Below, in pieces: positions 16,626-24,022 of a stretch of DNA of 34,244 nt. The notes below the pieces were generated by a model. That model was not told the origin of the DNA, did not search any database, and saw nothing but the letters and a program-made list of their open reading frames with translations. Each line of letters starts with the position of its first letter. Position 1 is the first letter of the stretch. Source of the stretch: an uncultured Roseburia sp. (GTDB taxonomy: Bacteria > Bacillota > Clostridia > Lachnospirales > Lachnospiraceae). Position numbers and translations under genes: made by a program. The stretch spans positions 1 through 34,244 of the forward strand of contig CANODN010000001.1 in assembly GCA_947564765.1 (NCBI GenBank), in the 5' to 3' direction.

Positions 16626-18032
16626 TTATTCCCTGCCATTCCAGCAATACGTACACAGCTTGCATTTATCAATGCCGACAGCCTCTAACATATCATCCAA
16701 ACGGTTAAACCTTAACGATGTAAAATTCAGCTCCTTTCGGATTTCTTCTATCATACGCTCATATTTGGGAGATTCCGGATCTGCATATTCCTTCAAAATT
16801 TCATCTGTTACGTTCCCCTCCTCCAGACGGTCAATCACACGGCGGGTAATCAAATCCATTTCCGAAGAAGATCTGGAAAAATTCAAATATTTACAGCCAA
16901 ACAAAAGAGGCGGACACGCCGGGCGGATATGTACTTCCTTCGCCCCGCTCTGATATAAAAATTCTGTGGTTTCCCGAAGCTGCGTTCCCCTTACAATGGA
17001 ATCGTCAATCAGTAAAAGACTCTTATCCCGGATCAAATCCTCTACCGCCAAAAGCTTCATCTTTGCAATCAGATTTCTCTGACTCTGTATCGTGGGCATG
17101 AAGGAACGGGGCCAGGTAGGCGTATATTTAATAAACGGCCTGGAAAAAGGAATGCCGGATTCGTTTGCATAACCAATTGCATGCGCCGTACCCGAATCCG
17201 GTACGCCTGCTACAATATCCGGCTGTACATGATCTCGCTCGGCCATTTTCTTACCGCAGTCATAACGCATCTGCTCTACACTGATACCTTCGTAGGAGCT
17301 GGAGGGATAGCCGTAATACACCCACAAAAATGTACATATTTTCATATCCGGTCCGGGACCCGCTAATGTCTCACAGCTTTGATCCGTAATGACTGCAACT
17401 TCTCCCGGTCCTAATTCTTTATAATCCGTATAGCCCAGATTTTTATAAGCAAAATTTTCAAAGGAAACGCAAAAAGCGTCTTCTTTTTTCCCGATCACAA
17501 CCGGCGTCCGGCCATACTTATCCCGCGCCGCATAAATTCCCTTATCATTCATCAGTAATATAGATACTGAACCGTCTACCGAATCCAGTGCATAACGGAT
17601 TCCCTCTATTAAATTACGTTTCTGGTTAATCAAAGATGCAATCAACTCTGTCGCGTTAATGTCTCCGCCGCTCATCTCCAGAAAATGGGAATGTCCGTTT
17701 TCAAACAGCATTTTCGACAATTCCTTTACATTGTTGATTTTGCTGACTGTCGTAATCGCATAAGTACCGTGATGCGAACGAACCAGAAGCGGCTGCGGTT
17801 CATAATCGGAGATACAGCCAATCCCCATGATTCCCGACATCTTCTGGACATCCTTATCAAACTTCGTACGAAAAGGCGAATTTTCAATATTATGGATCGC
17901 CCGGTCAAAGCCGTCCTCCCCATACACTACCATTCCTCCCCGTTTGGTTCCCAGGTGGGAATGATAATCAATGCCAAAAAACAGATCAAATACGCAATCC
18001 TGTCTGGATGCTACGCCAAAAAAGCCGCCCAT
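16626..18032 (-). CDS. PurF-like amidophosphoribosyltransferase homologue lacking the glutaminase cysteine
   Basis: The 468-aa product has the layout of glutamine PRPP amidotransferase: an Ntn-type glutaminase half (about 1-235) and a phosphoribosyltransferase half. The PRPP motif LLLIDDSIVRGTQ (Asp343-Asp344) and VPDSGTAHAIGYA are intact. A C-terminal cysteine group (Cys457, Cys460, Cys463 in CKLCTYCWNGRE) resembles the [4Fe-4S] ligands of PurF. However, the N terminus reads MGGFFGVA where active PurF has Met-Cys-Gly; there is no nucleophile. By-eye comparison also shows HHG for HNG and NATE for SDTE. It may use free ammonia or have a regulatory or different role. ATG 18032 has AGGAAA upstream and a near-consensus promoter. 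No other purine gene is nearby. Confidence 0.85.
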   Translation of the reverse strand: MGGFFGVASRQDCVFDLFFGIDYHSHLGTKRGGMVVYGEDGFDRAIHNIENSPFRTKFDKDVQKMSGIMGIGCISDYEPQPLLVRSHHGTYAITTVSKINNVKELSKMLFENGHSHFLEMSGGDINATELIASLINQKRNLIEGIRYALDSVDGSVSILLMNDKGIYAARDKYGRTPVVIGKKEDAFCVSFENFAYKNLGYTDYKELGPGEVAVITDQSCETLAGPGPDMKICTFLWVYYGYPSSSYEGISVEQMRYDCGKKMAERDHVQPDIVAGVPDSGTAHAIGYANESGIPFSRPFIKYTPTWPRSFMPTIQSQRNLIAKMKLLAVEDLIRDKSLLLIDDSIVRGTQLRETTEFLYQSGAKEVHIRPACPPLLFGCKYLNFSRSSSEMDLITRRVIDRLEEGNVTDEILKEYADPESPKYERMIEEIRKELNFTSLRFNRLDDMLEAVGIDKCKLCTYCWNGRE

Positions 18033-18049
18033 ATACTTTCCTCATTTCT

Positions 18050-18078
18050 TTTATAAATGTGTGCCAGAGCCTTGTCAA
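18050..18078 (-). promoter_or_regulatory. Promoter of PurF-like gene
   Basis: Perfect TTGACA (18078-18073), 17-base spacer and TATAAA (18055-18050) on the minus strand. The leader to ATG 18032 would be only about 10-12 nt, too short for a riboswitch or attenuator. The same transcript may run into pdaA. Confidence 0.75.
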
Positions 18079-18123
18079 TAACACCTTTCTTATCATAATC
18101 GTTTGACGGCAAAATGTAAATAT

Positions 18124-18173
18124 AAAAACAAAAATATCCTGTACCCTCCGCATAATCCAAAAGGTACAGGATA
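18124..18173 (-). terminator. Intrinsic terminator of ferredoxin gene
   Basis: A perfect 11-bp stem (TATCCTGTACC, 18173-18163 on the minus strand, with GGTACAGGATA, 18145-18135) is followed by TTTTTGTTTTT. The stem starts 3 bases after the ferredoxin stop codon (18177). Confidence 0.92.
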
Positions 18174-18176
18174 CTT

Positions 18177-18365
18177 TTATTCTTCTTCATGAATGGCATC
18201 TACCGGACACCCGGTAACGCAGGCTTCTACCAGATCTCTGTTTTCATCTGTCGTATCTGCAACGCTCACTGCCTTGCCGTCATCGTCCATTTGAAACACA
18301 TCCGGTTCGGTAGAAGCACACAAACCGCATCCAATACAGGTATCCTTATCTACAACTGCACGCAT
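18177..18365 (-). CDS. Single-cluster [4Fe-4S] ferredoxin
   Basis: A 62-aa acidic electron carrier of the cytoplasm. Ligands Cys10, Cys13 and Cys16 (CIGCGLC) and Cys53 (TGCPVDAI) define one [4Fe-4S] cluster, with an extra Cys49 that in related proteins can form a disulfide. Length and charge match the monocluster ferredoxins of clostridia. An AAGGAGG ribosome site precedes ATG 18365. It lies between the PurF-like gene and the ABC exporter. It has its own strong terminator. A possible extended -10 (TGGTATAAA) lies about 18415-18425, but it lacks a good -35 box. Its redox partner cannot be told from context. Confidence 0.93.
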   Translation of the reverse strand: MRAVVDKDTCIGCGLCASTEPDVFQMDDDGKAVSVADTTDENRDLVEACVTGCPVDAIHEEE

Positions 18366-18434
18366 AATCCGTTCCTCCTTTTTCTCTTTTCCATACTTTT
18401 TCCAAAAAAGAGGAATTTTATACCATTTTTCTTT

Positions 18435-19733
18435 TTATGCCTTTCGTATGGCTTTTAAAATGGAACCCATCTTTGGCGTTGTTCCATAAAGCAGAACGCC
18501 TACGCGATAAATTTTCGCAGAAATAATGCCGATGCCTGCCACGCTTACCATTAAAACCGCAATGGAAATCACAATTTCATAAAGTGGCACCGTGCTCATG
18601 GCAATACGTGTAAACATCGCCATGGGAGAAACAAAGGGCACATACGAGCAGATCCGCATCAACAGACTGTCTACATTCCCGCTTGACATAGACATCATAA
18701 CCACAAGAAATCCTGCAATAAACAAAAGCGTCACCGGCATGACAGAGGTGTTGATATCCTCTACCTTAGAAGCCGTAGAACCGATTGCCCCAAACATAAA
18801 CGCATAGACAAAAAATCCCAACACAAAAAAGATCAGCATATATACCAGTAAGTTCAGCGGCATATCAAAAATGGATGCCACAATTCCATTTCCCTCCCAC
18901 TGAGCCTTATTGATATTGTAAAACAAAATCGACGATCCAAACACCACCAAAAGCTGGACAAATCCCGCCAGACAAGACGCCAGCACCTTTCCGAACATCA
19001 TGCTCACCGGTTTTGCACTGGTAATCAAAAGTTCCATTGCCCTTGAGCTTTTCTCCGTAGCAACGTTTGTCGCAACCATTTGCCCATACAAAAGGATTAC
19101 CATATACAGTGCAAAAATCATAATATACGTATACAAGAAATTCTTCATCTGATCCTTGCCAAGGCTTTCCGTTTCATGACGGATCTCGACGGAAAGCGCC
19201 TCCTGTGCTTCCTCTGCGGTCATGCCGCCGTTTACCATGGCATTGACGCGATACATATTCTGCAAAACTTCATCCACAATTTCCGTATTTGCATCGTACA
19301 TGGGAAGATTATTCACATAATACGTATAAGCATCCATTCCTTCCAGAACAAACGCACATTCCGCATCTCCTTCCATTACCTTTTCTTTGATCTGCTCTGT
19401 CTCATCCTCTGTCAGCAAAACCTCATACTCCGGAAACGACGACTGAAACGCATCCTGAATCCCTTTGGCGTCCTGCCGGTACTCTTCGGGAACAAACAGC
19501 AGCAGCGCCCCTGTAATTTCACCGGCCTCCGCTTCGTCTGCTCCTGTTCCTTCCGGCGCCGTTTCAGATTCGCCTGCGGCATTGGCATCTCTGCCCTCAA
19601 TCAAATTCTTTACATTTGGAAAAAACATAATGCCTGCAATGACGACCACCAGAAAAATGGTCACACCGACAAATACTTTATTCTTAAAATAACTAACCAG
19701 TTCAAATTGAAAAATTGTTCCAAACTGTTTCAT
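18435..19733 (-). CDS. ABC-2 type transporter permease (NatB-like)
   Basis: The 432-aa membrane subunit has an N-terminal transmembrane helix (about 20-38, VFVGVTIFLVVVIAGIMFF), a large extracytoplasmic domain (about 40-205) and a C-terminal bundle of about five helices, the layout of ABC-2/NatB exporter permeases (CcmB/NatB group). The stretch ATNVATEKSSRAMELLITSA before the third helix is a family hallmark. It starts 12 nt after the ATPase gene, with AAGGAG inside the gap, so both form one operon. NatB homologues export sodium or other small toxic solutes; the substrate here is not known from the sequence. I saw no clear terminator between it and the ferredoxin gene. Confidence 0.88.
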   Translation of the reverse strand: MKQFGTIFQFELVSYFKNKVFVGVTIFLVVVIAGIMFFPNVKNLIEGRDANAAGESETAPEGTGADEAEAGEITGALLLFVPEEYRQDAKGIQDAFQSSFPEYEVLLTEDETEQIKEKVMEGDAECAFVLEGMDAYTYYVNNLPMYDANTEIVDEVLQNMYRVNAMVNGGMTAEEAQEALSVEIRHETESLGKDQMKNFLYTYIMIFALYMVILLYGQMVATNVATEKSSRAMELLITSAKPVSMMFGKVLASCLAGFVQLLVVFGSSILFYNINKAQWEGNGIVASIFDMPLNLLVYMLIFFVLGFFVYAFMFGAIGSTASKVEDINTSVMPVTLLFIAGFLVVMMSMSSGNVDSLLMRICSYVPFVSPMAMFTRIAMSTVPLYEIVISIAVLMVSVAGIGIISAKIYRVGVLLYGTTPKMGSILKAIRKA

Positions 19734-19745
19734 ATCTGCATCTCC

Positions 19746-20636
19746 TTAATCCTGATCGCCTGCATACTCTACAAATATATCGTTCAATGATGGTTCAAAT
19801 ATTTTTATCTCGTCAATATCATACGCTTCCGTCAGCCGTTTCATCATATTTTGCTTTTCCTCTGCTCCCGCCATTTGAATCAGCAATTCCTGCGCAGACC
19901 TTTTCCGGCAGCATGAACCAAGATCTTTTACAATAGCATCCGCTTCCTCGGAACGCACAATCAGTTTGTCCCTCACATAATTATGCTTGATCTCATAAAT
20001 ATTGCCCTGCAGCACAATATTCCCTTTATTTAATATCGCAATGCTGTCACAGAATTCCTCAATGTAATTCATCTGGTGGCTGGAAAAAAGAACAATCTTC
20101 CCCTTCTCAATCTCTTCCTTAACTACATCCTTTAACAACATGGCATTGACAGGGTCCAGACCGGAAAAGGGTTCATCCAGAATCACAATCTGCGGATCGT
20201 GGGCAAGCGCCGTTACAAGCTGTATTTTCTGCTGGTTACCCTTGGAAAGCGTATCCAGCCGCTTATTTTTGTATTCTGCCATTTCCAGGCGGTCCAGCCA
20301 GTAGTCAATGGCTTTTACCGCATCTATCCGCTTCATTCCGTGCAGCCTTGCAAAATATACCAGCTGGTCGATAATTTTCTTCTTGGGATACAACCCTCGT
20401 TCCTCGGGAAGATAACCGATTTTGATTTTTGTATAATCTATGGGATTTCCGTCAATCCGTACTTCTCCCTGGTCCGCAGAAAATACATCCATTAAAATAC
20501 GTATCGTTGTAGTTTTTCCGGCGCCGTTTCTTCCTAACAGTCCAAAGGCTTTTCCGCTTTCCGCTGAAAAAGAATTTCCTTTTAATACTTCTTTTTCTCC
20601 AAAGCTTTTCCAGATATTTTTTAATTCAAGTCTCAT
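19746..20636 (-). CDS. ABC transporter ATP-binding protein (NatA-like)
   Basis: The 296-aa ATPase powers the NatB-like permease encoded just downstream. It has Walker A at 35-42 (GRNGAGKT), a signature motif LSKGNQQK, Walker B VILDEPFSGLDP and the H-loop SSHQM. The C-terminal extension of about 80 residues after the ATPase core, ending with EPSLNDIFVEYAG, is typical of NatA/ABC-2 exporter ATPases. ATG 20636 is chosen since GGAGGGAGG lies just upstream and the family begins with MRLELKNI; the frame extends to 20666 without a ribosome site. A separate promoter precedes it. Confidence 0.93.
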   Translation of the reverse strand: MRLELKNIWKSFGEKEVLKGNSFSAESGKAFGLLGRNGAGKTTTIRILMDVFSADQGEVRIDGNPIDYTKIKIGYLPEERGLYPKKKIIDQLVYFARLHGMKRIDAVKAIDYWLDRLEMAEYKNKRLDTLSKGNQQKIQLVTALAHDPQIVILDEPFSGLDPVNAMLLKDVVKEEIEKGKIVLFSSHQMNYIEEFCDSIAILNKGNIVLQGNIYEIKHNYVRDKLIVRSEEADAIVKDLGSCCRKRSAQELLIQMAGAEEKQNMMKRLTEAYDIDEIKIFEPSLNDIFVEYAGDQD

Positions 20637-20696
20637 AATTCCTCCCTCCAGCGCATGTCCAAACACTGCTTTCTGACCTTGGTTCTATCTTTCGAA

Positions 20697-20725
20697 ATTA
20701 TATCACAACCCATATACCCGTACAA
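20697..20725 (-). promoter_or_regulatory. Promoter of NatAB-like operon
   Basis: TTGTAC (20725-20720), 17-base spacer, perfect TATAAT (20702-20697) with a TGA extension directly before the -10 box, on the minus strand, about 60 bases upstream of the ATPase start codon. Confidence 0.6.
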
Positions 20726-20763
20726 TAAAGCAAATCTTATGATTTCCTTAATTCTGCCGGACG

Positions 20764-20797
20764 GCATGAGGGCGGCCCATAAAGGACCGCCCCATGC
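20764..20797 (-). terminator. GC-rich hairpin at 3' end of feo operon
   Basis: GCATG-AGGGCGGCCC (from 20764) pairs imperfectly with GGACCGCCCCATGC (to 20797) around a 5-nt loop. It lies 6 bases after the stop codon of the small FeoB partner gene. There is no T-run after it, so it may be a transcript-protecting or Rho-assisted end rather than a classic intrinsic terminator. Confidence 0.5.
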
Positions 20798-20803
20798 TTT
20801 GTA

Positions 20804-20935
20804 CTAATGACATCCTCTGCAATGCCCACAGTCACCGCCGCAGGATGCCTTTCCGTTTTTTCTGTTTTTTATTAGACTGCGGACCGCAAGTCCCGCACAG
20901 CCTAATACAATACATCCGACAATAAAGGTTCCCAT
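20804..20935 (-). CDS. FeoB-associated Cys-rich membrane protein
   Basis: A 43-aa protein encoded 12 nt after feoB. It has one transmembrane helix (GTFIVGCIVLGCAGLAVRSL) followed by a basic stretch (KNRKNGK) and a Cys/Gly/His-rich tail (CGGDCGHCRGCH) before a TAG stop. This is the pattern of the small FeoB-associated Cys-rich family found next to feoB in Firmicutes, which probably assists FeoB in the membrane or binds ferrous iron through the tail cysteines (inference). The start at ATG 20935 has GAGAGG upstream. It is too short for usual gene-length cut-offs and is easily missed. Confidence 0.88.
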   Translation of the reverse strand: MGTFIVGCIVLGCAGLAVRSLIKNRKNGKASCGGDCGHCRGCH

Positions 20936-20947
20936 ACACACCTCTCT

Positions 20948-23128
20948 TTACTTTGCCTTTGCCATTTTAATATTTACATCCAGTGTCTGACTTTCTTTAT
21001 AAGGACGGAACAGCAGATAAAGAAATGCTGCTATTATAATCACTGCCACAACCGTTCCGATTCCGAATGTACCAAACGTAAGAAATGTTCCGATCTGATA
21101 TACACAAAGGGATACCGCATACGCCAGAATCGTCTGATAACCAATAGCAAACCAAAACCATTTCCGGTTATTCATCTCTCTCTTAATTGCTCCCATTGCC
21201 GCAAAGCAGGGTGCGCAGAGCAGATTAAATACCAGAAAGGAATACGCCGCAACTGCTGTCATCGTACTTGCAAGTGACGCCCATATTTCGGCTCCATCCT
21301 CTGCAACTTCTGCATATCCGAAAAGAATACCGAAGGTTGATACGACGTTTTCCTTTGCAATCAACCCGGTAACTGCCGCAACGGCCATTTTCCAATCGCC
21401 CCAGCCAAGAGGAGCAAAAATCGGAGCGATAATTCCGCCGATTACCGCCAGAATACTATTGTCAAGTTCCTCTGCCTCCAACATGCCAAAGTTTCCGCCG
21501 CTCCAGCCAAATCCCTGTAAAAACCAAAGTACGATAGCCGACAACAAAATAATCGTTCCTGCTTTTTTAATAAAGGACCAGCCGCGTTCCCACATACTTC
21601 TTAAAACATTTCCCACAGTCGGAAGGTGGTATGCCGGAAGCTCCATAACGAAAGGAGCTGGCTCTCCTGCAAACATCTTTGTCTTTTTCAAAATAATACC
21701 GGAGCAGATTACGGCTGCAATTCCTACGAAAAATGCACTGAAGGATACCCATCCGGAATTTCCGAAAAATGCCCCTGCAATCAGCGCAATAATCGGAAGC
21801 TTTGCTCCGCAGGGAATAAATGTAGTTGTCATAATCGTCATCTTGCGGTCTCTGTCATTTTCAATCGTTCTCGACGCCATAACGCCGGGGACGCCGCATC
21901 CTGTTCCGATCAGCATCGGAATAAAGGATTTTCCGGAAAGACCGAATTTACGGAAAATACGGTCCATAATAAACGCCACTCTTGCCATATAGCCGCAGGC
22001 CTCTAAAACTGCCAGGAAAATAAACAGCACCAGCATCTGCGGTACAAATCCAAGCACTGCGCCGACGCCGCCGATAATACCATCTAAAACCAATCCCTGC
22101 AGCCAGTCAGCACAGCCGATTGCATTCAGCCCGCTTTCTGCAAGCACCGGAATACCGGGAATTTCAAGCCCAAACAGGCTCCAGCCATCTCCGAATACAC
22201 CATCGTTTGCCCAATCGGTCGCCCATGTTCCTACAGTAGTTACAGATACATAATACACCAAAAACATCACAGCTGCAAAAATCGGAAGTGCAAGAATCCG
22301 GTTTGTGACAATCCGGTCGATTTTATCCGAAACAGACAGCTCCTGCTTTTTGTTTTTCGTACAGCACTCTCCGATAATCGAGGAAATGTATTCATATCGT
22401 TCATTTGTAATGATGCTTTCCGTATCGTCATCAAATGCTTCTTCCAATGCTTTGATTTCCGCGGATACATCCGGCACCCTCTGCATCTGGCCGGCAATTT
22501 TATCATCTTTCTCCAGTAATTTAATTGCAAAAAAACGTTTCTGGCTTTCCTCTGTATCCAAAGCAAGCTTATCCTCCACTGTGTGAATTACACGCTCTAC
22601 TTCCTCCCGAAATTCATGAACCGGCGCGGATACCGCTTTCTTTTGCGCCAGGGCAACCGCCTTTTCTGCAGCCTTCTCAATTCCAGTTCCTTTCAATGCA
22701 GAAATTTCTACCGTCTCACACCCTAATTTTTTACTCAATTTGTCAATATGTATCTGATCACCGTTTTTCTCCAGAATATCCATCATGTTGACAGCCATAA
22801 CAACCGGGATACCCAGTTCCATGATCTGTGTAGACAGATACAGATTACGTTCCATGTTTGTACCATCTACAATATTGATAATGACATCCGGCCGTTCCAT
22901 AATCAGATAATTTCTTGCCACGACTTCCTCCAGCGTATAGGGAGACAGAGAGTAGATTCCCGGCAGATCCATAATAATAACGTCTTTATGGCCTTTTAGT
23001 CTGCCTTCTTTTTTCTCCACCGTTACACCGGGCCAGTTTCCCACAAACTGATTGGAACCCGTCAGTGCATTAAATAATGTTGTCTTTCCGCAGTTTGGAT
23101 TTCCTGCTAACGCAATCTTAATTGCCAT
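20948..23128 (-). CDS. feoB: Ferrous iron transport protein B
   Basis: FeoB is the inner-membrane permease for Fe2+. The 726-aa product has an N-terminal G domain with G1 GNPNCGKT (9-16), WPGVTVEKKEG, G3 DLPG (54-57), G4 NMMD (114-117) and G5 SALKG (about 142), then a helical GDI-like part and two Gate/nucleoside-recognition-type membrane halves, including FIPMLIGTGCGVPGVMASRT and TFIPCGAKLP, whose cysteines are conserved in FeoB. Length is normal for Firmicutes. AGGAGG precedes ATG 23128. Upstream lie two feoA genes and downstream the small Cys-rich partner, all in one direction. A palindrome resembling the main operator lies 41 bases before the start codon, with a weak promoter, so feoB may also be transcribed on its own. 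Confidence 0.97.
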   Translation of the reverse strand: MAIKIALAGNPNCGKTTLFNALTGSNQFVGNWPGVTVEKKEGRLKGHKDVIIMDLPGIYSLSPYTLEEVVARNYLIMERPDVIINIVDGTNMERNLYLSTQIMELGIPVVMAVNMMDILEKNGDQIHIDKLSKKLGCETVEISALKGTGIEKAAEKAVALAQKKAVSAPVHEFREEVERVIHTVEDKLALDTEESQKRFFAIKLLEKDDKIAGQMQRVPDVSAEIKALEEAFDDDTESIITNERYEYISSIIGECCTKNKKQELSVSDKIDRIVTNRILALPIFAAVMFLVYYVSVTTVGTWATDWANDGVFGDGWSLFGLEIPGIPVLAESGLNAIGCADWLQGLVLDGIIGGVGAVLGFVPQMLVLFIFLAVLEACGYMARVAFIMDRIFRKFGLSGKSFIPMLIGTGCGVPGVMASRTIENDRDRKMTIMTTTFIPCGAKLPIIALIAGAFFGNSGWVSFSAFFVGIAAVICSGIILKKTKMFAGEPAPFVMELPAYHLPTVGNVLRSMWERGWSFIKKAGTIILLSAIVLWFLQGFGWSGGNFGMLEAEELDNSILAVIGGIIAPIFAPLGWGDWKMAVAAVTGLIAKENVVSTFGILFGYAEVAEDGAEIWASLASTMTAVAAYSFLVFNLLCAPCFAAMGAIKREMNNRKWFWFAIGYQTILAYAVSLCVYQIGTFLTFGTFGIGTVVAVIIIAAFLYLLFRPYKESQTLDVNIKMAKAK

Positions 23129-23165
23129 TTCTTTGCTCCTCCTGTTTTGTTCGTCTGGACAACCA

Positions 23166-23194
23166 AAGATTAGTTTGAACTAACATATGGTCAA
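23166..23194 (-). promoter_or_regulatory. Operator-like palindrome with weak promoter before feoB
   Basis: On the plus strand ATTAGTTTGAACTAAC (23169-23184) holds TTAGTT-TG-AACTAA, a perfect 6-bp dyad. It has the same TTAG-N6-CTAA frame as the palindrome at the operon promoter. On the minus strand it falls in the spacer of TTGACC (23194-23189), 17 bases, AATCTT (23171-23166), a weak promoter. A metal-responsive repressor of the DtxR/MntR type is a reasonable guess, not shown. Confidence 0.55.
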
Positions 23195-23200
23195 AAAAAA

Positions 23201-23422
23201 TTATTCCACTTCAATCATTTCTGCATCTGCTTTCCGCAGTGACAGCTCATATCCACGTACCGTGACCTCCACGGGATCGCCTAACGGCGCAACCTTCCGG
23301 ACAAAAATGTCCACGCCCTTTGTAATTCCCATATCCATGATACGTCTTTTCACCGGTCCTTCCCCGGAAAGCTTTTTGACTTTTACGGTTTCCCCGCACG
23401 CAGCCTCTCTTAACGTCTTCAT
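23201..23422 (-). CDS. feoA: FeoA family protein (second copy, adjacent to feoB)
   Basis: FeoA is a small SH3-like cytoplasmic protein that acts with FeoB in Fe2+ uptake. The 73-aa product begins MKTLREAACGETVKVKKLSG and contains RRIMDMGITKGVDIFVRKVAP and VTVRGYELSLRKADAEMI, all typical of FeoA. ATG 23422 is chosen because AAGGAG precedes it by 7 nt. The frame continues upstream to GTG 23500, but that part is the tandem repeat translated (QLEGNTLRVSLYA) and lacks a ribosome site, so I treat it as non-coding. It lies 72 nt before feoB with an operator-like palindrome between. Confidence 0.93.
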   Translation of the reverse strand: MKTLREAACGETVKVKKLSGEGPVKRRIMDMGITKGVDIFVRKVAPLGDPVEVTVRGYELSLRKADAEMIEVE

Positions 23423-23435
23423 AATATTCTCCTTT

Positions 23436-23586
23436 CCTTCTAATTGCGCGCTCTTCAGCGCATAAAGGGATACCCGAAGGGTATTTCCTTCTAATTGCAC
23501 GTTCTTCCGTGCATAAAGGGATACCCGAAGGGTATTTCCTTCTAATTGCGCGCCTTAGCGCACAAAGGGATACCCGAAGGGTATTT
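23436..23586. repeat. Three tandem 49-51 bp hairpin repeats between the two feoA genes
   Basis: Units are 23436-23486 (51 bp), 23487-23537 (51 bp) and 23538-23586 (49 bp), contiguous and sharing CCTTCTAATTGC at the start and AAAGGGATACCCGAAGGGTA near the end. Each unit holds two stems. The first is TGCGC...GCGCA in units 1 and 3 and TGCAC...GTGCA in unit 2, a paired change that keeps the stem. The second is ATACCC-GAA-GGGTAT, identical in all three. The array starts at the stop codon of the upstream feoA and ends 13 bases before the next start codon. Confidence 0.92.
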
Positions 23587-23794
23587 ATACTATAATTTTA
23601 TTAGCCATATCCTTGCCAATGGCGACACGTGAATCTCTCACATTCACAATCATATTACCGCCGATCTCAGATACAACCGTTACTAAACCGCCTGCTGTAA
23701 ATCCAAGATTCTCCAAAAATCTGCGGGTATCCTCTCTTCCGCCGACTTTTCTTATGACATTGGCTTCTCCCTGTTTCACCATTGATAACGGCAT
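23585..23794 (-). CDS. feoA: FeoA family protein (first gene of feo operon)
   Basis: A 69-aa FeoA-like SH3-fold protein: MPLSMVKQGEANVIRKVGG, then RRFLENLGFTAGGLVTVVSE and MIVNVRDSRVAIGKDMANKI. The LGFT.G..V.VVSE and DSR.AIG..MA motifs are typical of the second FeoA type found in Firmicutes operons with two FeoA genes. ATG 23794 has AAGGAG 8 nt upstream. It is the promoter-proximal gene of the feo operon. The three hairpin repeats directly follow its stop codon and could set its expression relative to the later genes. Confidence 0.92.
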   Translation of the reverse strand: MPLSMVKQGEANVIRKVGGREDTRRFLENLGFTAGGLVTVVSEIGGNMIVNVRDSRVAIGKDMANKIIV

Positions 23795-23841
23795 ACGATC
23801 ATCTCCTTCTTACATATGTGCTTTTTGTTTCCTTTTCAAAA

Positions 23842-23857
23842 GTTAGTATATGCTAAC
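23842..23857. promoter_or_regulatory. Operator-like palindrome at feo promoter
   Basis: GTTAGTATATGCTAAC is an inverted repeat (GTTAG...CTAAC, N6 centre) that covers the -10 box of the feo promoter. The TTAG-N6-CTAA core recurs before feoB at 23170-23183. A bound repressor here would block RNA polymerase. The sequence resembles half of a DtxR/IdeR box more than a Fur box (by memory of consensus; inference). Confidence 0.65.
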
Positions 23858-23873
23858 ATTTATTAGTTGTCAA
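23845..23873 (-). promoter_or_regulatory. Promoter of feo operon
   Basis: TTGACA (23873-23868), 17-base spacer and TATACT (23850-23845) on the minus strand, about 50 bases upstream of the first feoA start codon, with the palindrome described separately over the -10 box. Confidence 0.8.
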
Positions 23874-23954
23874 GAACTTTTTCGCAATTTTTTATTTCTA
23901 ATTTAGAGCTCTTCCTGCACCTTTTATCTAAAATTGTGTTTTCAGGCATGCGCC

Positions 23955-24011
23955 AAAATAAAAAGGACCTCCGGCCGTCAGTATTACAAATCTGACAACC
24001 GAAGGCCCTTT
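23955..24011 (-). terminator. Intrinsic terminator of hybrid kinase gene
   Basis: On the minus strand GGGCCTTCGGTTGTCAG (24008-23992) pairs through 17 positions, some G-U, with CTGACGGCCGGAGGTCC (23981-23965) around a 10-nt loop, followed by TTTTTATTTT. It lies about 12 bases after the stop codon at 24023 and separates the signalling block from the feo operon. Confidence 0.88.
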
Positions 24012-24022
24012 ATGCTCCTGTA

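Noticed and set aside
18033..18060. Purine riboswitch before the PurF-like gene
   Set aside because: The distance from the -10 box to the start codon leaves a leader of only about a dozen bases, too short for an aptamer.
18011..18199. 62-codon minus-strand frame overlapping ferredoxin and PurF-like genes
   Set aside because: It crosses the ferredoxin stop, its terminator and the PurF-like promoter and start. It is not compatible with the clear signals there.
23423..23500. N-terminal extension of the second FeoA (QLEGNTLRVSLYA repeated)
   Set aside because: Two units of the repeat happen to be 51 bp and open in frame, but the third is 49 bp, there is no ribosome site at GTG 23500, and AAGGAG sits before ATG 23422.
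23436..23586. CRISPR array
   Set aside because: The three units are directly contiguous with no unique spacers between them and no cas genes are near.
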